This document shows positions 1-7,642 of a DNA stretch of 64,000 nucleotides, in pieces; positions within the stretch are counted from its first letter, which is position 1; each line of letters begins with the position of its first letter. The notes beneath the pieces are model-generated. The model saw nothing but the letters and a program-made list of their open reading frames with translations. It was not told the DNA's origin and ran no database searches. Source of the stretch: Aquirhabdus sp. Lineage in GTDB: Bacteria; Pseudomonadota; Gammaproteobacteria; Pseudomonadales; Moraxellaceae. Where the stretch lies: assembly GCA_030149815.1 (NCBI GenBank), contig JASLHI010000049.1, positions 1 to 64,000 of the forward strand, written 5' to 3'. Made by a program: the position numbers and the translations under genes.

Positions 1-35
1 GGGCCCATACGCCCGTCAGCATTAGTATGTTCCAT
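1..35 (-). CDS. 5' end of an unidentified gene leaving the left edge
   Basis: An ATG on the minus strand at 35-33 opens a frame that runs off the window (MEHTNADGRMG...). An AGGG Shine-Dalgarno-like sequence lies four bases upstream, and the AT-rich gap behind it would suit a promoter. Eleven codons are too few to name a product, and the frame could be accidental. Confidence 0.3.
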   Translation of the reverse strand, partial: MEHTNADGRMG

Positions 36-448
36 AGTACCCTACTTGTCTTTTTTGATTTTTGACCTAATAACGTCGAAACGCATCCCTAGTATGTCAA
101 CCAAACAAAACCGATCACACACAATGATCACATTTTAGAAGGTCAACACAAAGGCTGCGAATTAATCTACGCTACGCCTCTATATGAAGCCTAAAACTCT
201 CAACAAATTACCGACCGTAATTCATTAAGACAGGCTATTTCCATAATCCGCTATAATGCCTGAATATTTAGCGCTTTTATATCTCTTTGTGCATTATTTA
301 TGAACACAATTCGAATTATTATTCATCATAAATGGTTTACTTAAATTTATTTTCTGAATTAATTAAAAATTAAAAATTAAATTTATAATAAAAGTTTCAA
401 CATTTTTTTATTATTAATCAATGATAAACGGGATTTTATTTTAGTTTT
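36..448. other. AT-rich intergenic region
   Basis: No plausible gene is seen between the rhombosortase stop and the leftward start at 35. Positions about 290-445 are extremely AT-rich, with runs of A and T and repeats of AATTAAAAATTAAA type, unlike the surrounding DNA. This could be an UP-element or H-NS-type binding region for the leftward gene. No clear terminator hairpin for the rhombosortase gene was found here. Confidence 0.5.
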
Positions 449-1057
449 TTATTTCTTAAGTATATTTCTTATGCTAAAAGGAATTAAGCGTAGTATTAAC
501 CAAACCAACCCGCCCAAACCTGCACCATATAAATGCGCATGAAGTACGACAGGCGCCCCTATTAACTCAGCCGTTTGGCTGTTTCCGCTATAAGCTTCCC
601 AACCAATTTTTAAACCCACACCCAAGGCCACGACATAACCCATCCGACTTTCTGCAGCGTGAGTACTTTGTATTGCATTCAGAGCGACCGCCAAATAAAT
701 GCCATGCAAAACACCAGACAACCCCGCATACAAAATAAGAGTCGGTTGGAGAAAATATAACAGCAAGCTCAATAAAGGAGGTAGGGTAAACCACAACAAA
801 AGAAAGAATCGCCGAGAAGTATGAAAAAAAATCTCCGGCAATAAAGACAACGCGACCGCATTTAGCACCCAGTGCCACACGCCTAAATGCACCCAGTGTG
901 CAGTCCACCATCGCCATGGTTCAGTAAAGAATACATGACGATTATAGAAAGCATGCGTAAAAAACAACTGAAAAAATAATAGCAATGCGACAGCAAGATA
1001 AACCCACCATCGCAAAGAAAAACGAGACACTATTCGATCAAAAAACTTACTCGTCAC
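449..1057 (-). CDS. rrtA: rhombosortase (rhomboid-family intramembrane serine protease)
   Basis: A 202-residue, almost entirely hydrophobic protein with about six membrane segments. The rhomboid catalytic serine lies in GLSG (Ser about 114) and the partner histidine is in the last helices (VVLHAHLYGAGLGG). An HxxxN-like motif (HWVLN, about 62-66) occurs after the first loop. The short length, with no extra cytoplasmic domain, fits the rhombosortase subgroup, which cleaves and anchors GlyGly-CTERM proteins. The start is GTG at 1057 and overlaps the upstream gene by 11 bases, so the two are probably co-transcribed. No GlyGly-CTERM substrate was recognised in this window. It could also be a general rhomboid. 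Confidence 0.8.
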   Translation of the reverse strand: MTSKFFDRIVSRFSLRWWVYLAVALLLFFQLFFTHAFYNRHVFFTEPWRWWTAHWVHLGVWHWVLNAVALSLLPEIFFHTSRRFFLLLWFTLPPLLSLLLYFLQPTLILYAGLSGVLHGIYLAVALNAIQSTHAAESRMGYVVALGVGLKIGWEAYSGNSQTAELIGAPVVLHAHLYGAGLGGLVWLILRLIPFSIRNILKK

Positions 1058-2174
1058 CCAGACTGCACTCAGCTAACTCGGGATTCTTTTGGCAACGGAT
1101 TTTTTTCAACAGTGCCATCATTTTTTTATCATAAATGCCATCACGCACCAGATCTATTCGAGAAAGACGTGACATTTCTTGATAGCGGGCACGGCTCGCC
1201 TCAGTAATTCGAACCCAATATTTAGGATCAACTTCAGACTCATAACCTTTCACAGTCTTATAATAGGAGTCGAATTGCCCTGCGATATATTGACGGGATG
1301 TTTGCCCAAAAGTAGCGGGAAAACGATCCGAATGAATTAAAATCTGCAAACTTACCTGAACAAGAACGTAATCTACGATGCCGCCATTCTTGCCCAAACC
1401 ACGATAAAGCTCTAATGGCCGATATGCTGTTGCTGGCGCGAGAACAATATCAACCTTACCATTGTTAAATTTACCCGCAAAATTCGTCAGATCCGAAGGA
1501 TCAGATTGTGCACCTAAATTACGCACTAATTTTGCTTCAGCTTTATCATAATCAAAAATTGCAATTTTCTTGCCTGGTAATGCCTCTGGATTATCAATCC
1601 GTCGGTCATTCACAAAACCATAAGCTGCCCCGAAAGGCATGACACCAACAACCTCATACCCCTGCCCATCAAAAGTTGTAGACATATAATGTGCCGCCGC
1701 AGGACTACTCAGCACAGAAACCAATGTCCGCATATGATCGATTGTAGGAATTGCACCGATTGACTCAATACTACCTGTAAATGGATTAAATGGACGAGCA
1801 CGCAATCCTGTCATCACGACAGCATCACAATAGCGTACGCGAAAGTCCTCGCTTGCAACGCGCTCGTCGGTATAGCCTTTCAACTCAAAGTCCACGCCCA
1901 TGGTGGCTGCTTTGACTTGATAGTCTTTGAGCTTGGCAAAAATTTCGCCATTTTCGCCCATGATGTCCCAAACACACAACCGACGCTTAATCAGATCAGC
2001 AGATTGACGTTCTATTGGTGCACGTGCAGCATTTGCGGATAGACTGGTCACACTCGCCAAGACCATCAATACACCAAAAAACATCGTCAAAGCCATGCGT
2101 AAAGCACGATACTGGCTATGCGTTCTCACAACGACATGTTTGATGCTTATCTGATTTTGACCGAACGACCCCAT
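1047..2174 (-). CDS. AdeT-like putative solute-binding protein, exported
   Basis: A 375-residue protein with a Sec signal: a basic n-region of about 26 residues, a hydrophobic core at about 27-45, and a cleavage-like SANA. The mature part starts with a CVWDIMGENGE-type first strand and carries CDAVVMTGLRARPFNPFTGS, which resembles the Acinetobacter AdeT1/2-type solute-binding proteins. These look like TRAP/DctP periplasmic binding proteins, although AdeT was first reported as an aminoglycoside efflux component. GGAG lies six bases before the ATG at 2174. The gene lies downstream of a TatT-like lipoprotein gene on the same strand. Together they may form an unconventional TRAP-type uptake module, but no membrane permease is visible nearby. 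Confidence 0.65.
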   Translation of the reverse strand: MGSFGQNQISIKHVVVRTHSQYRALRMALTMFFGVLMVLASVTSLSANAARAPIERQSADLIKRRLCVWDIMGENGEIFAKLKDYQVKAATMGVDFELKGYTDERVASEDFRVRYCDAVVMTGLRARPFNPFTGSIESIGAIPTIDHMRTLVSVLSSPAAAHYMSTTFDGQGYEVVGVMPFGAAYGFVNDRRIDNPEALPGKKIAIFDYDKAEAKLVRNLGAQSDPSDLTNFAGKFNNGKVDIVLAPATAYRPLELYRGLGKNGGIVDYVLVQVSLQILIHSDRFPATFGQTSRQYIAGQFDSYYKTVKGYESEVDPKYWVRITEASRARYQEMSRLSRIDLVRDGIYDKKMMALLKKIRCQKNPELAECSLGDE

Positions 2175-2257
2175 TACCTACTCCACTTGAGACTCTGAAC
2201 GTTGTATACACTGTTGTTAATGAATCACGAAACCTTTTTTCTGCTCTAACATAGAAC

Positions 2258-2281
2258 AAAACCGCCTAAAATGGCGGTTTT
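2258..2281 (-). terminator. rho-independent terminator after the TatT-like lipoprotein gene
   Basis: A perfect nine-base stem, AAAACCGCC / GGCGGTTTT, with a six-base loop lies 64 bases beyond the lipoprotein gene stop. U-rich sequence follows on the minus strand. It separates this gene from the AdeT-like gene, so the latter probably also has its own promoter at about 2180-2255. Confidence 0.7.
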
Positions 2282-2345
2282 GTCTGCTCACTAATTAACT
2301 GGATTATACATAAATCGATCAATACGTTCTTTGACTGATTACGTT

Positions 2346-3452
2346 TTAATTCAACAAATCATCAACTTTCGCAGTATCAACGTCGGACTCATCCCAGAAT
2401 TTCGTTAAACCATCTTCTGGAGCACGTTTACCTGTTTTATCAGTCCAATAGCGATCTGCGATACCCCAAACTTGATGACCACCCATCGCATCAAACAACT
2501 TGTATTTTGGATTCACTGGCATATTCTGATCTACAGAATGACCATATGTTCTGAGAGCATCACGAATCAAATCATCTTTGCCTGTTGCTTGAGCAGCAAG
2601 TGCATAAATCGCATGTGCCAAACGAACACCTTTACGCTCGCCCAAGCGAGTTGAGTCCTTCATCGTTTGCCATGGATCTGGTTTGCCTTCACCAGCACCT
2701 GGTAACAAGACCCAAACCGCAGCACGGATAGCCAGTGGCGCACCCCAGAACTGTTCGTTATCCAAACACTTCATGCCACGCTCGGTCACTGCCGCGATAT
2801 CTTTTGGTACGTTGACAGCACCCTGAGATGCAATATCGTTCGTTACAGCTTGCAAACCTGCAATCATTCCTAACAAATAGATTGTTTTATCAAGATCCGT
2901 CTTCATCGAAGGACATTGTTCGCCCAGTTTAATGTGGTAATCACGCTCCCACTTTTCTTGGAACGCTTGATATGCAGCATATTGACGGCGTGCAGCAATC
3001 GCAGCCCAACGTTTTTGAGCAATACGCTGATCCTGAGCCTCTTCAATACGACCAGCACGCGATGCGCGCATGTAGCCTAACTCATGTTCAAGCGCGGTAT
3101 CTTCTGCGCAACTTGCAGAACCTACATATAGAAGTACGGACATTTTGGTCGCATCAGCACCCATCGCAGATGTCGCCAGAATCGCTGGCAACAATGACGT
3201 ACCAGAGACACAAACCATGTTGGTATCATCTTGCGTCAAGATCGGCGGAACGATGTGGTCTTCAGCGAAGACCAAGCCCACGTTGGCACCTGTTTTAATA
3301 ACCTGAGAACAGCCAGTCAGAGTAACAGCAGCTGCCATAGCAACAACCATACTTTTTGCAAAAATATTTTTCATGAAATTAGACTTTAAAGATGAAGTAG
3401 GACGAACAGCCAAACTGGCTCGGGTATGCATATTTTGCGTGTTATTCAACAT
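2346..3452 (-). CDS. TatT-like (TRAP T-component) lipoprotein
   Basis: A 368-residue lipoprotein with lipobox LTGC (Cys at about residue 48 from the first start). The rest is alpha-helical and Ala/Arg/Gln-rich with TPR-like character, and has a W..P.AIRAAVWVLLPGAGEG stretch. Acinetobacter carries such TatT-type genes beside AdeT-like solute-binding protein genes, as here. The start at 3452 has a good AAGGA ribosome site but gives an unusually long 26-residue leader before the classical signal peptide. The later ATG at 3374 (MKNIFAKSM...) gives a normal lipoprotein signal but has only a weak ribosome site. Function as a substrate-delivery partner is inferred from family and context. Confidence 0.55.
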   Translation of the reverse strand: MLNNTQNMHTRASLAVRPTSSLKSNFMKNIFAKSMVVAMAAAVTLTGCSQVIKTGANVGLVFAEDHIVPPILTQDDTNMVCVSGTSLLPAILATSAMGADATKMSVLLYVGSASCAEDTALEHELGYMRASRAGRIEEAQDQRIAQKRWAAIAARRQYAAYQAFQEKWERDYHIKLGEQCPSMKTDLDKTIYLLGMIAGLQAVTNDIASQGAVNVPKDIAAVTERGMKCLDNEQFWGAPLAIRAAVWVLLPGAGEGKPDPWQTMKDSTRLGERKGVRLAHAIYALAAQATGKDDLIRDALRTYGHSVDQNMPVNPKYKLFDAMGGHQVWGIADRYWTDKTGKRAPEDGLTKFWDESDVDTAKVDDLLN

Positions 3453-3600
3453 ATTCTTTTCATTCCTTTACGAGAGCTATCCCTATACCCTACGACGATA
3501 GCACGAAGTATGGCTAGTTAAAAGCCAAGTTTATCGGAAAACAAATCAATATTACAAATGTCACCGACAGGCGCACCAATAAATCACGTGCTTTGGATTG

Positions 3601-3632
3601 AAAAAGCCCAATCACAAAGAATTGGGCTTTTT
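3601..3632 (-). terminator. rho-independent terminator after pnp
   Basis: AAAAAGCCCAAT and ATTGGGCTTTTT pair around a short loop, with A/T tracts on both sides. It lies about 60 bases downstream of the pnp stop on the minus strand. Confidence 0.85.
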
Positions 3633-3692
3633 CACACTTTTGCTCAAAAGATTATCACTTTATGAGCAAATGACGATGCAAAACGATGGGCG

Positions 3693-5783
3693 TTAGACCG
3701 CAGCAAGATCTTTCATAGACAACTTGATACGACCACGTTGATCAACATCCTGCACGATCACACGAACTTTTTGGCCTTCTTGCAAAACATCTGCAACGTT
3801 AGCAATACGCTCATTAGAAATTTGTGAAATATGCAAGAGACCATCAGTACCAGGCAATAAGTTTACAAATGCACCAAATTCAACAATGCGCACAACTGTA
3901 CCTTCGTAAATTGTACCTGGTTCAATTTCTGCGGTAATCGCTTGAATTTTAGCAATTGCGGCTTGCGCTGCAGCTTTGCTTTCACCGAATACACGAACTG
4001 TTCCATTATCTTCGATATCGATGCTCGCTTTGGTCTCTTCAGTCAGCGCACGAATCGTTGCGCCGCCTTTACCAATAATGTCACGGATCTTATCTGGATT
4101 TACTTGAATCACAGCAAATGTCGGTGCATGCATATTGATTTCAGTACGGCTACGCGCAATCACTTGGTTCATACCATTCAAAATATGGATACGACCTTGA
4201 TACGCTTGATTCAGCGCCAATTCCATAATTTCTTCGGTAATACCTTCGATCTTGATGTCCATTTGTAGTGCGGTGATTCCGTTTGCAGAACCCGCCACTT
4301 TAAAGTCCATGTCGCCCAAGTGATCTTCATCACCCAAAATGTCAGAAAGAACAGCGAAACGCTCACCTTCTTTCACCAAACCCATCGCAATACCTGCAAC
4401 AGGTGCTTTTAATGGAACGCCTGCATCCATCAATGCCAAGCTCGCACCACAAACAGAAGCCATTGATGATGAACCGTTAGATTCGGTGATGTCTGATACC
4501 ACACGAATCACATATGGAAAACGATCAGCTGCTGGCAATACTGGTGCAACACCACGACGAGCCAAACGACCATGACCAATTTCACGACGTTTTGGACCTG
4601 ATTCACGACCAGTTTCACCCACTGAGTACGCAGGGAAGTTGTAATGCAACATGAATGGATCGTTTTTAGTGCCTGCAAGTGAATCAACCATCAATGCATC
4701 ACGTGTATTACCCAATGTCGCAGTCACCAACGCCTGAGTTTCACCACGAGTAAACAATGATGAACCATGTGCACGTGGCAATACGCCAACTTGGATATCC
4801 AATGCGCGAACAGTCTTGGTATCACGACCATCAATACGTGGTTTGCCTGACAAAATATTGTCACGAACAGTGCGGTATTTGAGATCTTCAAAATAGTTTT
4901 GCAATTCGGCTGGATCAACTTCGCTGCCTTCTGGCACAAACTCAGCTAATGCAGCTTGCTTGATCGCATCAAGCTTCTCGTAACGCAGAGCTTTTTCAGT
5001 TTCAGTGTAGGCAACACTAATTTCTTCTGCGAAACGTGCCGCCAAACGACCTTTTAGCTCATCATTTTGAACCGCAGGTGTCCATGTGCTGACAGGGTTG
5101 TTGACTTCAGCCGCAAATTGTTTAATCGCTTCGATGACAACTTGCATTTCGTCATGACCAAACAATACCGCACCCAGCATTTGATCTTCTGACAATTCTT
5201 TCGCTTCTGATTCAACCATCAGAACTGCTTTATCAGTACCCGCAACAACCAAATCTAAATCACTACGGCTTAACTCTTCGTATGATGGATTTAAAATGTA
5301 ATCACCATCAATAAATGCAACGCGCGCACCACCGATTGGGCCATTGAATGGTACGCCAGCGATTGACATCGCAGCACTAGTACCAATCATTGCAGCAATA
5401 TCAGCTTCCATTGACTTATCAGAAGAAACAACGGTTGCTGTCACTTGTACTTCATTGAAGTAGCCTTCTGGAAACAATGGACGAATTGGACGATCAATCA
5501 AACGGCTAATCAAAGTTTCGTTTTCGCTTGCACGGCCTTCACGTTTGCCATAACCACCTGGGATACGACCTGCTGCATATTGTTTTTCTTGATAATTAAC
5601 AGTGAGTGCAAAGAAATCTTGGCCTGGTTTTGCTTTTTTTGCGGCAACAACAGCAACCAACACACTTACACCACCCATGGTGACGAATACAGAATGAGCT
5701 TGACGCGCAATACGACCTGTTTCCAACACCACCTGATGACGACCAAATTGAACTTCTTTACGGACTACATTAAACATCGACAT
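3693..5783 (-). CDS. pnp: polyribonucleotide nucleotidyltransferase (PNPase)
   Basis: A 696-residue enzyme that degrades RNA 3' to 5' by phosphorolysis and is a usual partner of RNase E. The standard order is visible: first RNase PH domain (about 10-140), helical linker, second RNase PH domain (about 310-540) with the FNFPAYSVGE and GRREIGHGRLA motifs (here interrupted as GPKRREIGHGRLARR), a KH domain (DIIGKGGATIRALTEETKASIDI, about 560-615), and an S1 domain (EGTVVRIVEFGAFVNLLPG, about 620-690). AAGGA precedes the ATG at 5783. The gene follows rpsO in the same direction, as in most gammaproteobacteria, with an unusually long 410-base gap that holds a hairpin. Confidence 0.98.
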   Translation of the reverse strand: MSMFNVVRKEVQFGRHQVVLETGRIARQAHSVFVTMGGVSVLVAVVAAKKAKPGQDFFALTVNYQEKQYAAGRIPGGYGKREGRASENETLISRLIDRPIRPLFPEGYFNEVQVTATVVSSDKSMEADIAAMIGTSAAMSIAGVPFNGPIGGARVAFIDGDYILNPSYEELSRSDLDLVVAGTDKAVLMVESEAKELSEDQMLGAVLFGHDEMQVVIEAIKQFAAEVNNPVSTWTPAVQNDELKGRLAARFAEEISVAYTETEKALRYEKLDAIKQAALAEFVPEGSEVDPAELQNYFEDLKYRTVRDNILSGKPRIDGRDTKTVRALDIQVGVLPRAHGSSLFTRGETQALVTATLGNTRDALMVDSLAGTKNDPFMLHYNFPAYSVGETGRESGPKRREIGHGRLARRGVAPVLPAADRFPYVIRVVSDITESNGSSSMASVCGASLALMDAGVPLKAPVAGIAMGLVKEGERFAVLSDILGDEDHLGDMDFKVAGSANGITALQMDIKIEGITEEIMELALNQAYQGRIHILNGMNQVIARSRTEINMHAPTFAVIQVNPDKIRDIIGKGGATIRALTEETKASIDIEDNGTVRVFGESKAAAQAAIAKIQAITAEIEPGTIYEGTVVRIVEFGAFVNLLPGTDGLLHISQISNERIANVADVLQEGQKVRVIVQDVDQRGRIKLSMKDLAAV

Positions 5784-6118
5784 ACAATTATTCCTTTTTA
5801 AACCTTCGTTTTTTTAACACCAATATTCATGTGGAAGCCCCTAACGACGACAGTCTTGTATATCTCACGATACATTTTTGACAAACAATCGTAGTTAGAA
5901 GCCTCTCCACACGCACACCAACTTTTTAGCTAGAGAATCTAGCTGAGCATTCTATGCGCATCTAATACGCCGAACGATGAGAACACACTTAATAACCCGA
6001 ACTCAACAACTATTCCGCAGTTCTTTGCAACACACTGACACAAAATTCAGTGACCATTTGTTCAAACCAATCAACTATTCAAACCCTATTACAACTTCTA
6101 GCATTTCATTCAAATAGC
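5784..6118 (-). other. long rpsO-pnp intergenic region (pnp leader)
   Basis: This gene-free stretch between the rpsO terminator and the pnp start contains a long imperfect hairpin (annotated separately). No open frame with a ribosome site, and no tRNA-like fold, was seen on either strand. It presumably carries a pnp promoter and leader. Confidence 0.6.
5830..5911 (-). promoter_or_regulatory. long imperfect stem-loop in the pnp leader, possible RNase III autoregulation site
   Basis: The ends 5830-5835 (TGTGGA) and 5906-5911 pair perfectly. CTAAC and ACGA blocks pair further in (about 5841-5849 with 5889-5898). An inner TGTAT/ATACA hairpin sits at 5857-5874. Together they form a stem-loop of about 82 bases some 45 bases upstream of pnp. 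In E. coli, a long duplex in the pnp leader is cut by RNase III and then degraded by PNPase to autoregulate expression. Position and shape suggest a functional analogue. No sequence identity is claimed. Confidence 0.5.
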
Positions 6119-6140
6119 AAAAAAGGGAGCATTTGCTCCC
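6119..6140 (-). terminator. rho-independent terminator after rpsO
   Basis: GGGAGCA/TGCTCCC (6125-6140) with a two-base loop is followed on the minus strand by six U residues (6119-6124). It lies about 50 bases downstream of rpsO. Confidence 0.85.
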
Positions 6141-6193
6141 TTCTTCAATCAATATTCAATCACATTTATCACGCTTAGCGACCAATCGCGATC

Positions 6194-6463
6194 TTAGCGA
6201 CGTAGACCTAATGTCGTGATGAGCGCTTGATAACGATCAAAATTTTTGCCTTTGAGATAATCAAGCAATTTACGGCGTTGATTAACCATACGGATCAAAC
6301 CGCGACGGCTATGATGGTCATGTTTGTGTGCTTTGAAGTGACTTTGTAAGTCATTGATGGTTGCAGACAACAATGCAACTTGAACTTCTGGTGAACCTGT
6401 ATCGTTTTCTGCACGTGCAAATTTTGCGATAATTTCCGCGCGATCAGTGTTTGTTAACGCCAT
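6194..6463 (-). CDS. rpsO: 30S ribosomal protein S15
   Basis: An 89-residue protein of the exact usual length. It has the typical S15 sequence: NDTGSPEVQVALLSATINDLQSHFKAH..., DHHSRRGLIRMVNQRRKLLDYLK and the end YQALITTLGLRR. It binds 16S rRNA in the platform of the small subunit. GGAG lies seven bases before the ATG. The rpsO-pnp arrangement is the conserved one. Confidence 0.98.
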   Translation of the reverse strand: MALTNTDRAEIIAKFARAENDTGSPEVQVALLSATINDLQSHFKAHKHDHHSRRGLIRMVNQRRKLLDYLKGKNFDRYQALITTLGLRR

Positions 6464-6698
6464 GTTTCTTCTCCGAGATGCATTAAAATTAGAATGCTCA
6501 AAAAAAGCATCTGCCGTGCATCACTACAGCAGGTGGCGGATTATAGCGAAAGGATTAAAGAATTGCTAGTTTGATATTTAATGAATAGATACGATGTTCT
6601 ACTCCATAGAATGATACAGTTCAATTCAAGTTGGTGAGAGGCTGTGTATAGACTCGTCCTCCGTTCTAAAATTAACCTCATTGAAAAAAGTTCAGTCT

Positions 6699-7625
6699 AT
6701 GCTAGTAATGGAATTTGGTGCAGAACTCAACACTCAGCAACTCCTCACACCACAGTTCTGGCAAGCTCTTGCGCCAGATCTGCATATCGCTCAACCAGAT
6801 TATCATCATGTCCCCACACCATCCATTCCTGAAGAACAAAGTCGTTATCTAAATCAATTAGTCAAACAGGAAGGTTATTTTCATGGAGCGATCGGAGCTT
6901 GGCATGTGGCTCTATCACCGCTCATCGCTCTGATTCAAAAATTGAAAGTGATAGGATTACACCCTGTTTTTGCATTTCTATACGATGAAACATGGCAGTT
7001 AGCATATCAACTCTCATCAACCGTAAGCTGTTTACTCGGCGGAGAGTACTGGATATTGCCAGACTTCTGGGCTTGGCATATTGATCCTGCACAGACAGAA
7101 GCAGGCTGGAGACCTCATCGGGACAAAGATTATCGGTCACTACTTGCTGATGGCACACCCAGCAGCCTTAGCGTATGGATTCCACTGACTCCAGCCACAA
7201 CACTCAACGGCTGCATGTATGTTCTACCAGCAGATCGAGATCCTGTTTATGGCACATCAAATGATTATGACTGGAAGATTAACTACCCTGACATTCGCGC
7301 CCTGCCCGCCAATCCAGGAGAATTCTTGATCTGGAGCCAAGCCCTATTACACTGGGGATCACGCTCCAATAGTCGCGCTACAGGGCAACCACGGATCAGT
7401 TGTGCTTTTGAATTTCAGCGCCGAGATATTCCTGCATGGAACCAACCATTTATCACACCCAATAGTTTTCTGAACTTTAATCAAAGGCTCAGTCTCATTG
7501 GCAAACAAATTCTACAATACCAACACATGTATCCAATATCGGATTTCTTATCCTCTTTAGCACAACAAATGATTGCAACTCACAAAATCCTATCTGATTC
7601 ACTCCCATTAAACACAGCACAATGA
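6699..7625 (+). CDS. PhyH-like Fe(II)/2-oxoglutarate-dependent dioxygenase
   Basis: About 308 residues. A metal-binding HxD is seen in WRPHRDKDY, a distal histidine in LLHWGSRS about 78 residues later, and a downstream Arg in PRISCAFEFQ that would bind 2-oxoglutarate. Spacing and the VWIPLT...NGCMYVLPADRDP core match phytanoyl-CoA dioxygenase-like hydroxylases. The substrate cannot be deduced. Possible starts are TTG 6681, ATG 6699 and ATG 6708, none with a strong ribosome site; 6699 is chosen as the first ATG. The stop overlaps the start region of the methyltransferase gene, so they form a two-gene unit. This pairing suggests sequential modification of a common target, possibly a protein. 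Confidence 0.65.
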   Translation: MLVMEFGAELNTQQLLTPQFWQALAPDLHIAQPDYHHVPTPSIPEEQSRYLNQLVKQEGYFHGAIGAWHVALSPLIALIQKLKVIGLHPVFAFLYDETWQLAYQLSSTVSCLLGGEYWILPDFWAWHIDPAQTEAGWRPHRDKDYRSLLADGTPSSLSVWIPLTPATTLNGCMYVLPADRDPVYGTSNDYDWKINYPDIRALPANPGEFLIWSQALLHWGSRSNSRATGQPRISCAFEFQRRDIPAWNQPFITPNSFLNFNQRLSLIGKQILQYQHMYPISDFLSSLAQQMIATHKILSDSLPLNTAQ

Positions 7626-7642
7626 AAATCATGGAGTCCTCA

